The translations under genes were made by a program, and so were the position numbers. Source: Xanthomonas hyacinthi (GTDB lineage: Bacteria; Pseudomonadota; Gammaproteobacteria; Xanthomonadales; Xanthomonadaceae). Taken from it: a stretch of 64,000 nucleotides of DNA. Positions within the stretch are counted from its first letter, which is position 1. Every line of letters begins with the position of its first letter. Below are positions 16,499-29,478 of this stretch, piece after piece. The notes beneath the pieces are model-generated. The model saw nothing but the letters and a program-made list of their open reading frames with translations, made no database searches and had not been told where the DNA came from. The DNA lies in contig NZ_CP043476.1 of the NCBI RefSeq assembly GCF_009769165.1, forward strand, positions 4,099,001-4,163,000, read 5' to 3'.

Positions 16499-17825
16499 CG
16501 CTGTTCTCGTCCTGCAGCTTGCTCAGCAGCAGCTTGTCCACGCGCGCGCCGTCCAGGTCGACGATCTCGATGCGCCAGCCGGCCCAGTCGAAGAACTCGC
16601 CGGCGTGCGGGATGCGGCCGAAGTAGTAGATGCACAGGCCGGCCAGGGTGTTGTAGTCGCCTTCTTCGGCCTTGGGCAGTTCGGCGCCGCCGAGCAGTTC
16701 GCGCAGGTCCTCGATCGCCAGCGAGCCGTCGATCAGCAGCGAGCCGTCGGCGCGGGTCACCACCAGCGCGTCTTCGTCGGCGTTGTCCACCGACTGCAGG
16801 CGCCCGACCACCGCGCCCATCAGGTCGCTGATCGTGACCAGGCCCTGGATCTCGCCGTATTCGTCCACCACCAGCGCCATCGACTGCTGTTCCTCGCGGA
16901 AGATCTCCAGCAGCTTCATCGCATGGGTGGATTCGGAGACGAACAGGGCCTCGCGCAGGCTCAGGAACAGTTGGGTGGCGTTGCCGTCCATGCGCGTGAC
17001 CAGCGATTTCACTTCCAGCACGCCGGCGATGTCCTGGTCGCTGCCGCGGTACACCGGATAGCGCGAGAACGCGTGCTCGCGCATCGCCTGGAAGTTGCGC
17101 TCGGCCTCGGCATTGGCGTCGAGCCAGGCGATGCGGTTGCGCGGCGTCATCAGGCTGTCGGCGGTGCGGTCGCCCAGGCGCATGACCCGGTTCATCATGT
17201 CGCGCTCGTGGCTGTCGATCACCCCGGCCTCGTGGCTCTCGGCCACCAGCATGCGGATCTCCTCTTCGGTCACCGACGCCGACTGCGCGTTGCCCAGGCC
17301 GAGCATGCGCAGCACCAGTCGGGTCGAGTGCGACAGTACCCACACGCCCGGGGCGGCGATCCGGGCCAGCCAGCCCATCGGCATCGCGACGAAGCCGGCG
17401 ATGACTTCCGAGCGGGTCAGCGCCAGGCGCTTGGGCACCAGTTCGCCGAAGATCAGCGTCAGGAAGGTGATCAGCACGATCGCCAGGGTCTTGCCGATCA
17501 GCGCCGACCAGGGCTGTGGCTGGCCGATCAGGGAGAAGCTGGCCGACAGCGCCGGGAACCACGCCTGCAGCTTGATCGCGATCGCCTCGCCGATCGCCTC
17601 GCCGCCGAACACGCCGGTCAGGATGCCGATCGCGGTGATGCCGATCTGCACCGTGGACAGGAAATTTTCCGGATTCTCGGCCAGCGCCAGCGCCTTGGCC
17701 GCGCGCGTGCTGGATTGCGCCATCTGCTTCAGGCGGCTCTTGCGCGAGGTCATCAGCGACATCTCGGACATCGCGAAGAAGCCGTTCAGCAGCACCAGGG
17801 CCACCACGATCAACAGTTCAAGCAT
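16482..17825 (-). CDS. CNNM-type transporter with CBS pair and CorC/HlyC domain (hemolysin family)
   Basis: A 447-residue inner-membrane protein of the CorB/YfjD/TlyC type, a family linked to Mg2+/Co2+ efflux. It has an N-terminal DUF21/CNNM domain with about four transmembrane segments (LLIVVALVLLNGFFAMSEMSL; QIGITAIGILTGVFGG; ALIGKTLAIVLITFLTLIFGELVPKRLAL). Two CBS motifs follow (RIAWLDANAEAERNF region and SMALVVDEYGEIQGLVTISDLMGAVVG), then a C-terminal CorC/HlyC domain (GRIPHAGEFFDWAGWRIEIVDLDGARVDKLL). The start was set at MLELLIVVAL; the open frame continues 95 codons upstream without homology. It is followed by the overlapping exoD-like gene. Confidence 0.88.
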   Translation of the reverse strand: MLELLIVVALVLLNGFFAMSEMSLMTSRKSRLKQMAQSSTRAAKALALAENPENFLSTVQIGITAIGILTGVFGGEAIGEAIAIKLQAWFPALSASFSLIGQPQPWSALIGKTLAIVLITFLTLIFGELVPKRLALTRSEVIAGFVAMPMGWLARIAAPGVWVLSHSTRLVLRMLGLGNAQSASVTEEEIRMLVAESHEAGVIDSHERDMMNRVMRLGDRTADSLMTPRNRIAWLDANAEAERNFQAMREHAFSRYPVYRGSDQDIAGVLEVKSLVTRMDGNATQLFLSLREALFVSESTHAMKLLEIFREEQQSMALVVDEYGEIQGLVTISDLMGAVVGRLQSVDNADEDALVVTRADGSLLIDGSLAIEDLRELLGGAELPKAEEGDYNTLAGLCIYYFGRIPHAGEFFDWAGWRIEIVDLDGARVDKLLLSKLQDENSDDITG

Positions 17826-18075
17826 GCGCGCGCTCCCTGGCGGCAAGGGAAGCGGGGACATGGGCGCCGAGGCGGCGCGGGGGAGGGGGGCTGGGGTGGT
17901 CGTCCATAGGGTGCGCCCGACAACGGCGCGGCTGCATGGTAGCAAACCCGGGTGCGGGCCGCGTCCATGCCGCGCCGACACCGCGCCGTCGGTCGCCCAA
18001 CTCCCCCGTGTTGTCGGCAAACGGTCATAATTCCGCCCCGGTGCCGTCCCTCCCGCGACGGCGGAAGCGCGTTTC

Positions 18076-18702
18076 ATGTTCTCGTTGCAGACCATCTTCG
18101 GTTCCGGCAAGCAGTTCTACACCCTGCTCGACGAAGCGGCGCAGGCCGCCTACGACAGCACCAAGGCGCTGCATTCGATGCTGCGCGAATCGGACCGGCA
18201 GCCGGCGCTGGACGCTTTCAAGCTGGCGCGGCTGCGCGAGCGCGCGGCGGCCGACAAGATCGGCCAGGCGCTGGTCGACAGCTTCATGACCCCGATCGAG
18301 CGCGAGGACATCGAGGCGCTGAGCTCGGCGCTGTACAAGATCCCCAAGCAGGTGGAGAAGTTCGCCGACCGCTATTCGCTGGCGGTGCAGCACCTGGAGC
18401 ACATCGACTTCGCGCCGCGTGCGGCGATGCTGGAACAGGCCGCGGCGGTGGTGGTGGAGATGGTCCACGACCTGCGCAACATGCACCTGGACCGGATGAG
18501 CGCGCTCAATGACAGGCTGCGCTCGCTGGAGAACGAGGCCGACCGGCTGATGCTGGAGCTGTACCGCGACATCTACTCCGGACGCCTGGACAACCTGCAG
18601 ATGTTCCTGCTCAAGGAGTTCTTCGAGATCCTGGAGAAGGCCATCGACCGCTGCCGCGAGGCCGGCGTGGTGGTCTACCAGATCGTGCTGAAGAATTCGT
18701 AA
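18076..18702 (+). CDS. DUF47 family PhoU-like phosphate transport regulator
   Basis: A 208-residue all-helical protein of the DUF47 (TIGR00153) family, structurally related to PhoU and regularly encoded next to Pit phosphate transporters. It shows SFMTPIEREDIEALSSALYKI, the conserved metal-binding-type segment. Repeated helices with Glu, Arg and Leu spacing and the C-terminal EFFEILEKAIDRCREAGVVVYQIVLKNS are typical. pit starts 85 bp downstream, so the two very likely form one operon, with this protein modulating the transporter. Confidence 0.9.
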   Translation: MFSLQTIFGSGKQFYTLLDEAAQAAYDSTKALHSMLRESDRQPALDAFKLARLRERAAADKIGQALVDSFMTPIEREDIEALSSALYKIPKQVEKFADRYSLAVQHLEHIDFAPRAAMLEQAAAVVVEMVHDLRNMHLDRMSALNDRLRSLENEADRLMLELYRDIYSGRLDNLQMFLLKEFFEILEKAIDRCREAGVVVYQIVLKNS

Positions 18703-18787
18703 TGGGCACGGTCCGGATCCGCTGCATGCGCGGCGGCGCCGCCATGCCCGCCGCCGCGGCCAGCATGCCCGAGGTGAGGAGCGCACG

Positions 18788-19909
18788 ATGCTGACGCTGG
18801 TCCTGATCGTGATCCTGGCCGCGCTGGTGTTCGAGTTCATCAATGGCTTCCACGACACCGCCAATTCCATCGCCACGGTGGTCGCGACCAAGGTGCTCAG
18901 CCCCGGCTGGGCGGTGGTCCTGGCCGCCGGCATGAACCTGGTCGGCGCGTTGACCGGCACCGCGGTGGCGATGACCATCGCTGCGGGCCTGCTCAACACC
19001 GACGTGGTGACGGTCACCCCGCAGGTGATCCTGTGCGCACTGCTCGGCGGCATCGTCTGGAACCTGACCACCTGGTGGAAGGGCCTGCCGTCCTCGTCCT
19101 CGCACGCCTTGATCGGCGGCCTGTGCGGCGCCGGCCTGGCCGCTGCGCACAACAACTGGGGTGCGCTGATCTGGTCGCAGACCGTCGGCGACTGGGCCAG
19201 GAATAAGGGCCTGCTGTGGAAGGTGTTCGTGCCGATGATCACCTCGCCGATCGCCGGCTTCCTGCTCGGCATCGCGGTGATGCTGCTGCTGTGGGCGATC
19301 ATCGCCGGCATGGCCAGGCTCGGCGGGCCGCTCGGGCGGCTGGCGCGGCCGCGCTGGGTCAACGCCTTCTTCGGCAAGGCGCAGATCGCCTCGGCCGCGT
19401 ACATGGGCTATGCGCACGGCCACAACGATGCGCAGAAGACCATGGGCATCATCGCCATGACCCTGGTCGGCGCGCAGAGCACCGGCGCGCTGGACGAGCT
19501 GCCGGCGTGGCTGGCGTTCCTGCACCCGGCGGCCAGCCAGGGCCAGGGCATCGCCACCTGGATCGTGCTGACCTGCGCGGTGGTGATGGCCGCCGGCACC
19601 GCGTCGGGCGGCTGGAAGATCATCAAGACGCTGGGCCACAAGATGGTCAAGCTGCACCCGATCCACGGCTTCGCCGCGGAAACCAGCTCGGCGACGATCC
19701 TGACCCTGGCCGCGCACTTCGGCATGCCGGTGTCCACCACCCACAGCATCTCCACCGCGATCATGGGCGTGGGCTTCGCCAAGAACCCGCGCTCGCTGCG
19801 CTTCGGCGTCATCGAGCGCATCGTCTGGGCCTGGATCCTGACCATCCCGGCCGCCGCCGGCGTGGCGTATTTGATCTTCCGGCTGTTTGCGCTGTTCGGG
19901 TGGGCGTGA
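18788..19909 (+). CDS. Low-affinity inorganic phosphate transporter, Pit family
   Basis: A 373-residue membrane protein of the PiT family that imports metal-phosphate using the proton gradient. Both family signatures are present. The first is FEFINGFHDTANSIATVVATKVLSP (residues 17 onward), and the second, inverted copy is AHGHNDAQKTMGIIAMTLVG in the middle. The C-terminal half has STTHSISTAIMGVGFAKN. About ten hydrophobic segments are visible. RBS GAGGAG precedes the ATG. It is paired with the DUF47 gene upstream. Confidence 0.93.
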   Translation: MLTLVLIVILAALVFEFINGFHDTANSIATVVATKVLSPGWAVVLAAGMNLVGALTGTAVAMTIAAGLLNTDVVTVTPQVILCALLGGIVWNLTTWWKGLPSSSSHALIGGLCGAGLAAAHNNWGALIWSQTVGDWARNKGLLWKVFVPMITSPIAGFLLGIAVMLLLWAIIAGMARLGGPLGRLARPRWVNAFFGKAQIASAAYMGYAHGHNDAQKTMGIIAMTLVGAQSTGALDELPAWLAFLHPAASQGQGIATWIVLTCAVVMAAGTASGGWKIIKTLGHKMVKLHPIHGFAAETSSATILTLAAHFGMPVSTTHSISTAIMGVGFAKNPRSLRFGVIERIVWAWILTIPAAAGVAYLIFRLFALFGWA

Positions 19910-19912
19910 AGG

Positions 19913-20028
19913 GCTGGGAACCGGGAATGGGGAAACGGGAATCGTAAAAGCCGAAGACACCTGTCCTTCGGATTCGCAGGGAGCCGCTTTTGCGATTCCC
20001 CATTCCCGATTCCCCACTCCCGCTAGTT
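19913..20028. repeat. Long palindromic GGGAATCG-type repeat
   Basis: The left arm (GGGAATGGGG...GGGAATCG...AAAAGC) and right arm (GCTTTT...CGATTCCCCATTCCC...) are imperfect inverted copies that can fold into one long hairpin between two convergent genes. Single-arm relatives are at 99-126 and 21731-21771. It may serve as a bidirectional terminator, but it looks like a dispersed extragenic palindrome. Confidence 0.75.
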
Positions 20029-21573
20029 AGCCCGATACATCGCCAGAACATCCCCGCGCAGCGCACGCTGGCTATCGGGACGGTTGTAGAACATGTGCCC
20101 GCCCGGATAGTTCCTGACCTGCACCCGGGTCGGGTCGTTGCCCATCACCGGCATCTGGTCCACGGTCAGCACCGAACCCATGAACGGGCACGACAGGTCG
20201 TTCCAGCCGTGCACGATCAGCACCCGCAGCCTGGGATCGATCGCCACCGCCTGGCGCAGCTCGGTCACCGAACCCTTGCGCAGTTCGTCGTTCCAGTCCC
20301 ACAGCTTGTTCACGTCGTAGTTCAGCGCCTGGTAGCGCGCGTCCACCTTCCAGCCGACCACGCGGGTCACGAAATCGACCATCGCGGTGGTGGTCGGGGC
20401 GATGATGCTGTCCAGCAGCGGGTCGTTGGCGCGCTGCTCGGGCGCGTTCGGGAACGGGTCGAACGCGGTCACGTTGGAGTCGTAGCGGCTGCCGAGCTGG
20501 CCCTTGTCGCGGAACACTTCGCGCAGGTAGGCCTGGGTTTCTAGGCGGCCGCCGGCGCGGCGCACGTAGACCGGGTCCAGCCCGGTCATCGTCGCCACCT
20601 GCTGGATCATGCGTTCGCTGCCGGCCGCGTCCGAGCGTCCGCGCAGCAGCGCGGTGACGTAGTCGCCGCGGGTGTAGTCGATCACCTGGCGCATCGCCTC
20701 CGGGGTCAGCCGCTGCTCGCGCTCCAGGTGCGCGGCGGCGATCGAGGGCAGGGTCAGCATCCACGCCAGCGGCGACACGTCGCCGTTGTCGTCCAGGGTC
20801 GGGTTGAGGTACGGCGAGACCAGCACCACGCCGTTCATCGCCACGCCCAGCTGGGTCTGCAGGTAATGGGTGATGCGCGGCCCGCGGAAGCCGCCGTAGC
20901 TCTCGCCGACCAGGTACTTGCGCGACTGCAGGCGCTGGTTCTTCAGCAGCCAGTCGTAGATCGTGCGCGACAGGTATTCGATGTCGGCCTGCGGGTTGTA
21001 GAACAGCTTCTTGGCCTGCTCGTCGGCGACCCGCGCACGGCTGAAGCCGGTACCGACCGGATCGATGAACACCAGGTCGGTGAAGTCCAGCCAGGTGCCG
21101 GGGTTGTCGTGCAACGTCGCCGGCGCCGAGGCGCTGTCGCCCTCGCTGCCGAAGGTGACCACCTTCGGTCCGATCGCGCCCAGGTTGAGGTACACCGAGG
21201 CCGCGCCGGGACCGCCGTTCAAGGCGAAGGTCACCGGGCGGTCCTTGCCGTCCACGGTGTAGGCGGTGAACACCACGTCGGCGACGGTCTTGCCCTGTGC
21301 GTCCTTCACCGGCAGCGTGCCGACCGTGGCGGTGTAGCTGAGCGACCTGCCGTCCACGTGCGTGACCTGGCGCACCTTCGCGTCGGCCGGCAACGCGGCC
21401 GGCCTGGCCGGCTCGGCGCTGTCGGCCTTGTCGGTCTTGTCTGGCTTGTCGGCAGCGTCGGCATCGGCGGCCAGCGCGGCGGAGATCGGCAGGACGGCCA
21501 GCAACAACGCCGCCAGCAGCGGCTTGGACAGGTTCGGCACGGGGAGGGCGCTCGGCAGAAGGGAAGCCGGCAT
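20023..21573 (-). CDS. Secreted S10 family serine carboxypeptidase-like protein
   Basis: A 516-residue exported protein: signal peptide over about residues 15-36 (LLAALLLAVLPISAALA) followed by an Asp/Lys-rich linker. The S10 peptidase fold has the oxyanion-hole motif NGGPGAASVYLNLGA. The catalytic Ser is about residue 225 in GESYGG, Asp about 459 in HGWNDLSCPF and His about 493 in GGHMFY. Serine carboxypeptidases cleave single C-terminal residues at acid pH, and related xanthomonad proteins are exported. The upstream frame extends 36 codons, but the ATG at MPASLLPSALP gives the better signal peptide. Its last codons lie inside the neighbouring palindromic repeat. Confidence 0.88.
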   Translation of the reverse strand: MPASLLPSALPVPNLSKPLLAALLLAVLPISAALAADADAADKPDKTDKADSAEPARPAALPADAKVRQVTHVDGRSLSYTATVGTLPVKDAQGKTVADVVFTAYTVDGKDRPVTFALNGGPGAASVYLNLGAIGPKVVTFGSEGDSASAPATLHDNPGTWLDFTDLVFIDPVGTGFSRARVADEQAKKLFYNPQADIEYLSRTIYDWLLKNQRLQSRKYLVGESYGGFRGPRITHYLQTQLGVAMNGVVLVSPYLNPTLDDNGDVSPLAWMLTLPSIAAAHLEREQRLTPEAMRQVIDYTRGDYVTALLRGRSDAAGSERMIQQVATMTGLDPVYVRRAGGRLETQAYLREVFRDKGQLGSRYDSNVTAFDPFPNAPEQRANDPLLDSIIAPTTTAMVDFVTRVVGWKVDARYQALNYDVNKLWDWNDELRKGSVTELRQAVAIDPRLRVLIVHGWNDLSCPFMGSVLTVDQMPVMGNDPTRVQVRNYPGGHMFYNRPDSQRALRGDVLAMYRAN

Positions 21574-21730
21574 GCTAGGCCGCGGCGCAGCGCAGGCGGA
21601 TGTGCACAAAGGCATGCTCGGCGTGCAGCGCGTCGCAGTGCCGGATGGCTCAGGCCGCCCTGCACTGCTCCAACCGATCACCGGCCCGCCACCAGCGGCG
21701 CTGCGGGTACCTCAGGGGGCTATCGGGCTA

Positions 21731-21771
21731 GCGCCAATCCCGACTCCCGACTCCCCAATCCCGGCTCCTCA
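21731..21771. repeat. GACTCCC/AATCCC repeat arm
   Basis: A run of CCAATCCC, GACTCCC, GACTCCCC and AATCCC units lies immediately after the parE stop (minus strand). It is a diverged single arm of the element at 19913-20028. Confidence 0.55.
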
Positions 21772-23658
21772 GACCTCCAGCGAAGCCAGGTCGCCCTTGG
21801 TCTCCAGCCACTGCTTGCGATCGCCGGCGCGCTTCTTGGCCAGCAGCATGTCCATCAGCGCACGGGTCTCGTCGCCTTCGTCGACGGTCAGCTGCACCAG
21901 CCGCCGCGTGTCCGGGTGGATCGTGGATTCGCGCAGCTGCTGCGGGTTCATTTCGCCCAGGCCCTTGAAGCGGGTCACGCTGAGCTGGCCCTTGAGCTTG
22001 TCGCGCGCGATCTTCTCCAGCAGCGAGCGCTTCTCTTCCTCGTCCAGCGCGTAGAACACCTGCTTGCCCACATCCACGCGGAACAGCGGCGGCATCGCCA
22101 CGAACACGTGGCCGGCCTTGACCAGCGCCGGGAAGTGGCGCAGGAACAGCGCAGTCAGCAGGGTGGCGATGTGCAGGCCGTCGGAGTCGGCGTCGGCCAG
22201 GATCACCACCTTGCCGTAGCGCAGCCCGCTGATGTCGTCCTTGCCCGGGTCGCAGCCGATCGCGATCGCCAGGTTGTGCACTTCCTCGGAGGCCAGCACG
22301 CTGCCGGAGGCCACCTCCCAGGTGTTGAGGATCTTGCCGCGCAGCGGCAGGATCGCCTGGAAGTCCTTGTCGCGCGCCTGCTTGGCGCTGCCGCCGGCCG
22401 AGTCGCCTTCCACCAGGAACAGCTCGGTGCGCGACAGGTCCTGGCTGATGCAGTCGGCCAGCTTGCCGGGCAGGGCCGGGCCGGAGGTGACCTTCTTGCG
22501 GGTGATCTGCTTTTCGGTCTTCAGCCGCGCGCTGGCGCGGTCGATCGCGATCTGCGCGATGCGCGTGCCGGTTTCCACGTTCTGGTTCAACCACAGGCTG
22601 AAGGCGTCGTGCGCGGCGCCTTCGATGAAGCCGGCCGCCTGGCGCGAGGACAGGCGCTCCTTGGTCTGGCCGCTGAACTGCGGGTCGGTCATCTTCAGCG
22701 ACAGCACGAAGGCGACCCGGTCCCACACGTCTTCCGGCGCCAGCTTGACCCCGCGCGGCAGCAGGTTGCGGAAGTCGCAGAACTCGCGCAGCGCGTCGGT
22801 GAAGCCGCTGCGCAGGCCGTTGACGTGGGTGCCGTGCTGCGCGGTCGGGATCAGGTTGACGTAGCTTTCCTGCACCAGCTCGCCGTCGGCGACCCAGGCC
22901 ACCGCCCAGTCCACGATCTCGCGGTCCTTCTTCAGATTGCCGACGAACAGGTCCGCCGGCAGCAGCTCGCGCTCGGCCAGTTCGCCCTTGAGGTAGTCGC
23001 GCAGGCCGTCCTCGAAGTACCAGGTGTCCTGCTCGCCGGTGGCCTCGTCGTGCAGCTTCACGGTCAGCCCGGGGCACAGCACCGCCTTGGCGCGCAGCAG
23101 GTGGCGCAGCGCGCGCACCGCGAACTTGGGCGAGTCGAAATACTTGGGATCGGCCCAGAAGCGCAGCCGCGTGCCGGTGTTCTTCTTGCCGACGCTGCCG
23201 ACGATCTCCAGCCTGGAGGCGGGAAAGCCGTCGCCGAATTCCATCCGGTATTCGTTGCCGTCGCGCTTGATGAACAGCTCCACCTTCTTCGACAGCGCAT
23301 TGACCACGCTGACGCCGACGCCGTGCAGGCCGCCGCTGAAGGTGTAGTTGCGGTCGTTGAACTTGCCGCCGGCATGCAGTCGGGTCAGGATCAGTTCGAC
23401 GCCGGAAATCTTCTCTTCCGGATGGATGTCCACCGGCATGCCGCGGCCGTCGTCGGAGACCTCGCAGCTGCCGTCCTTGTACAGGATCGCCTCGATGTGC
23501 CGGGCGTGGCCGGCCAGCGCCTCGTCCACGGCGTTGTCGATGACTTCCTGCGCCAGATGGTTGGGGCGTGCGGTGTCGGTGTACATGCCCGGCCGGCGCT
23601 TGACCGGGTCCAGGCCAGAGAGAACTTCGATGTCGGCGGCGTTGTAGCGGGTATTCAT
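21769..23658 (-). CDS. parE: DNA topoisomerase IV subunit B
   Basis: The ATPase subunit of topoisomerase IV, which with ParC decatenates daughter chromosomes. The 629-residue product has the GHKL ATPase with EVIDNAVDEALAGHA, DDGRGMPVD and GGLHGVGVSVVNALS. The transducer domain follows, then TOPRIM motifs EGDSAGGSAKQARD and DADSDGLHIATLL. Its length is that of ParE; GyrB of this group carries a large insertion and is much longer. The start is the ATG at MNTRYNAADIEVLSGLDPVKRRPGMY; 74 upstream in-frame codons lack homology. It lies back to back with the small secreted protein gene, sharing a 166-bp promoter region. Confidence 0.96.
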   Translation of the reverse strand: MNTRYNAADIEVLSGLDPVKRRPGMYTDTARPNHLAQEVIDNAVDEALAGHARHIEAILYKDGSCEVSDDGRGMPVDIHPEEKISGVELILTRLHAGGKFNDRNYTFSGGLHGVGVSVVNALSKKVELFIKRDGNEYRMEFGDGFPASRLEIVGSVGKKNTGTRLRFWADPKYFDSPKFAVRALRHLLRAKAVLCPGLTVKLHDEATGEQDTWYFEDGLRDYLKGELAERELLPADLFVGNLKKDREIVDWAVAWVADGELVQESYVNLIPTAQHGTHVNGLRSGFTDALREFCDFRNLLPRGVKLAPEDVWDRVAFVLSLKMTDPQFSGQTKERLSSRQAAGFIEGAAHDAFSLWLNQNVETGTRIAQIAIDRASARLKTEKQITRKKVTSGPALPGKLADCISQDLSRTELFLVEGDSAGGSAKQARDKDFQAILPLRGKILNTWEVASGSVLASEEVHNLAIAIGCDPGKDDISGLRYGKVVILADADSDGLHIATLLTALFLRHFPALVKAGHVFVAMPPLFRVDVGKQVFYALDEEEKRSLLEKIARDKLKGQLSVTRFKGLGEMNPQQLRESTIHPDTRRLVQLTVDEGDETRALMDMLLAKKRAGDRKQWLETKGDLASLEV

Positions 23659-23760
23659 GCGTCTCAACAGGTGGCGCGAAGCAGATCCGGAAGTGTGCGG
23701 TGTGCGGCGGCTTTTTGCACGTCGCCGGTGTTCAGGGCCAGTGCCGTGGCCGCGCGCTAG

Positions 23761-25881
<2,121 letters not shown>

Positions 25882-25887
25882 TTGATT

Positions 25888-26024
25888 CCTTCTCCCTCCG
25901 GGAGAAGGTGGCGCGAAGCGCCGGATGAGGGTACGGGCGCCACCCTCGCGCGCCTGAATTCCTCGAGGCTTCGCCCGTACCCTCACCCCAACCCCTCTCC
26001 CAATGGGAGAGGGGCTCAAACGAT
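25888..26024. repeat. Composite intergenic repeat between pyrG and kdsA
   Basis: It contains CTTCTCCCTCCGGGAGAAGG (hairpin), then GGTGGCGCGAAGCGCCGGATGAGGGTAC. The inverse, GTACCCTCACCCCAACCCCTCTCCCAATGGGAGAGGGG, forms a second hairpin. The two halves are roughly inverted copies, so the spacer can fold into a large structure. It is related to the element at 14318-14398. Confidence 0.7.
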
Positions 26025-26036
26025 CAAGGTGATCTG

Positions 26037-26873
26037 ATGCAACTGTGTGGCTTCGAAGTCGGCCTGGACCAGCCGCTGTTCCTGATCGCCGGCCCGTGCG
26101 TGATCGAGTCGATGCAACTGCAGCTGGACGTGGCCGGCAGGCTGAAGGAGATCACCGGCAGGCTCGGGATCAACTTCATCTTCAAGTCCAGCTTCGACAA
26201 GGCCAACCGCACCTCCGGCACCAGCTTCCGCGGCCCCGGCCTGGAAGAAGGGCTGAAGGTGCTGGAAGCGGTGAAGAAGCAGATCGGCGTGCCGGTGCTG
26301 ACCGACGTGCACGAATACACGCCGATGCACGAAGTGGCGGCGGTGGTCGACGTGCTGCAGACCCCGGCGTTCCTGGTGCGGCAGACCGACTTCATCAGGA
26401 ACGTCTGCGCCGCCGGCAAGCCGGTCAACATCAAGAAGGGCCAGTTCCTGTCGCCGTGGGACATGAAGCCGGTGGTGGACAAGGCCAAGTCCACCGGCAA
26501 CGGGCAGATCATGGTCTGCGAGCGCGGCGCCAGCTTCGGCTACAACAACCTGGTCAGCGACATGCGCTCGCTGAGCGTGATGCGCGAGACCGGCTGTCCG
26601 GTGGTGTTCGATGCCACCCATTCGGTGCAGCTGCCGGGCGGGCAGGGCAGCACGTCCGGCGGCCAGCGCGAGTTCGTGCCGGTGCTGGCGCGCGCGGCAG
26701 TGGCGGTGGGCGTGGCCGGCGTGTTCGCCGAGACCCATCCGGATCCGTCCAAGGCGCTGTCCGACGGCCCCAATGCCTGGCCGCTGGACAAGATGGAAGC
26801 GCTGCTGGAGACGTTGATGGCGCTGGATGCGATCACCAAGCGCAATGGCTTCCTGGAGCATGGGCTGGGTTGA
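26037..26873 (+). CDS. kdsA: 2-dehydro-3-deoxyphosphooctonate aldolase (KDO-8-phosphate synthase)
   Basis: Condenses arabinose 5-phosphate and phosphoenolpyruvate to KDO-8-phosphate for lipopolysaccharide inner core. The 278-residue product shows [17 protein letters not shown] near the start, [26 protein letters not shown] (PEP/A5P site), [11 protein letters not shown], and the C-terminal [20 protein letters not shown] and [19 protein letters not shown]. These place it in the KdsA rather than the DAHP-synthase branch. The ATG overlaps a TGATG following an AAGGTGATC RBS. Confidence 0.96.
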   Translation: MQLCGFEVGLDQPLFLIAGPCVIESMQLQLDVAGRLKEITGRLGINFIFKSSFDKANRTSGTSFRGPGLEEGLKVLEAVKKQIGVPVLTDVHEYTPMHEVAAVVDVLQTPAFLVRQTDFIRNVCAAGKPVNIKKGQFLSPWDMKPVVDKAKSTGNGQIMVCERGASFGYNNLVSDMRSLSVMRETGCPVVFDATHSVQLPGGQGSTSGGQREFVPVLARAAVAVGVAGVFAETHPDPSKALSDGPNAWPLDKMEALLETLMALDAITKRNGFLEHGLG

Positions 26874-27055
26874 TGCGGCGATGGTGGTACCGCGCCGCGT
26901 CTGCGCCGGACGCACCGTAGCGCTTGCCGCGGCGCCTGCGTGCGGGCGCCGATAGCGCCGCGTCCGACCCCGCGGCGGTGCGCCGTTCATTTGGCAAGCA
27001 GCGGCGCTGCGGCGATAATCCGAGGGTTTCCGGTGTCCCCCTCCTTTCCTGGTAA

Positions 27056-28360
<1,305 letters not shown>

Positions 28361-28363
28361 GCC

Positions 28364-28711
28364 GTGCGCAACTGGCGCTGGCTGCTGCTGGTGCTGGCGG
28401 GACTGCTGGCGTGGCTGCAGTACCGTTTCTGGCTCGGTCCGGGCAATTCCGGCGAGGTCCTGGTGCTCGAGAGCCAGGTCGAGCACCAGAAGCGCGATAA
28501 CGAAGGCCTGCAGCAACGCAATGCCGCGCTCGCCGCCGAGGTCAAGGACCTCAAGGACGGCGAGGCGGCCATCGAGGAACGCGCGCGCAGCGAACTGGGC
28601 ATGATCAAGCCGGGCGAGAAGTTCTACCGTGTCGTCGAGGACGCGCCGGTGCCCGTCGCACCGGCCGCCGACGGCACGCCGGCGCAGGCGCCGCCGAGCG
28701 AGCAACCCTGA
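28364..28711 (+). CDS. ftsB: Cell division protein FtsB
   Basis: A small bitopic septal-ring protein that forms a coiled-coil complex with FtsL and FtsQ. The 115-residue product has MRNWRW, then a single transmembrane helix (about residues 4-21). A coiled coil ([36 protein letters not shown]) follows, then the [19 protein letters not shown] motif and a Pro/Ala tail. The start is GTG, 3 bp after eno, supported by the position of the membrane helix. Its stop overlaps the ispD ATG by one base. Confidence 0.93.
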   Translation: MRNWRWLLLVLAGLLAWLQYRFWLGPGNSGEVLVLESQVEHQKRDNEGLQQRNAALAAEVKDLKDGEAAIEERARSELGMIKPGEKFYRVVEDAPVPVAPAADGTPAQAPPSEQP

Positions 28712-29412
28712 TGGCCACGGTCTGGGCGGTGGTGCCGGCCGCCGGTCGCGGCACCCGTTTCGGCAGTCCGCTGCCCAAACAGTATCTGCAGGCCGGCGGC
28801 CAGCCGTTGATCGCGCATGCGCTGCAGGCCTTGCTGGCGCATCCGGCGGTGGCCGGGGCGATGGTCGCGCTCGGCGCCGACGATGCCGATTGGCCGGGCT
28901 GGACCGAGCTGGCCGGCAAGCCGGTGCTGACCTGCATCGGCGGCGCCAGCCGTGCCGGCTCGGTGCTGGCCGCGCTGGATGCCCTGCCGGACACGGTCAA
29001 GGCGGACGATTTCGTGCTGGTGCACGATGCGGCGCGCCCGAACCTGGCCCTGGCCGACCTGGACCGGCTGCTGGAAACCGGGCGCGGCGATCCGGTCGGC
29101 GCGATCCTGGCCGCGCCGGTGCGCGACACGCTCAAGCGTGCCGGCGACGACGGCGGCATCGACGCCACCGAGCCGCGCGAGCGCCTGTGGCGCGCGCTGA
29201 CCCCGCAGTTGTTCCGGCGCCTGCAACTGAGCAGGGCGCTGGAACAGGCCGCGGCGGCCGGGGTCGAGGTCACCGACGATGCGATGGCGATGGAGTTGCT
29301 GGGCCTGCGGCCGCTGCTGGTCGAGGGCGCCGAGGACAACTTCAAGGTCACCACCCCGGCCGACCTGGCGCGCTTCGAGTTCGAACTGTTCCTGCGTGCG
29401 CGGCAGCCGTGA
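28711..29412 (+). CDS. ispD: 2-C-methyl-D-erythritol 4-phosphate cytidylyltransferase
   Basis: Third step of the MEP isoprenoid pathway, making CDP-ME from MEP and CTP. The 233-residue product carries the nucleotidyltransferase N-terminus [20 protein letters not shown], then [13 protein letters not shown] (metal site) and [36 protein letters not shown]. It overlaps ftsB by 1 bp. With ispF downstream it forms the usual ispDF pair, although a 66-bp spacer separates the two here. Confidence 0.95.
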   Translation: MATVWAVVPAAGRGTRFGSPLPKQYLQAGGQPLIAHALQALLAHPAVAGAMVALGADDADWPGWTELAGKPVLTCIGGASRAGSVLAALDALPDTVKADDFVLVHDAARPNLALADLDRLLETGRGDPVGAILAAPVRDTLKRAGDDGGIDATEPRERLWRALTPQLFRRLQLSRALEQAAAAGVEVTDDAMAMELLGLRPLLVEGAEDNFKVTTPADLARFEFELFLRARQP

Positions 29413-29478
29413 AGCGGCCGCGCCGCGCTGCGGCGTCGCGCCGCCGATGCCTTTCCTTTTTCCTTTTGCGATCCTGCG

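Noticed and set aside
20728..23760. 1010-codon plus-strand open frame opposite parE and the S10 peptidase
   Set aside because: Runs through two genuine minus-strand genes and a repeat; no domain, typical GC shadow.
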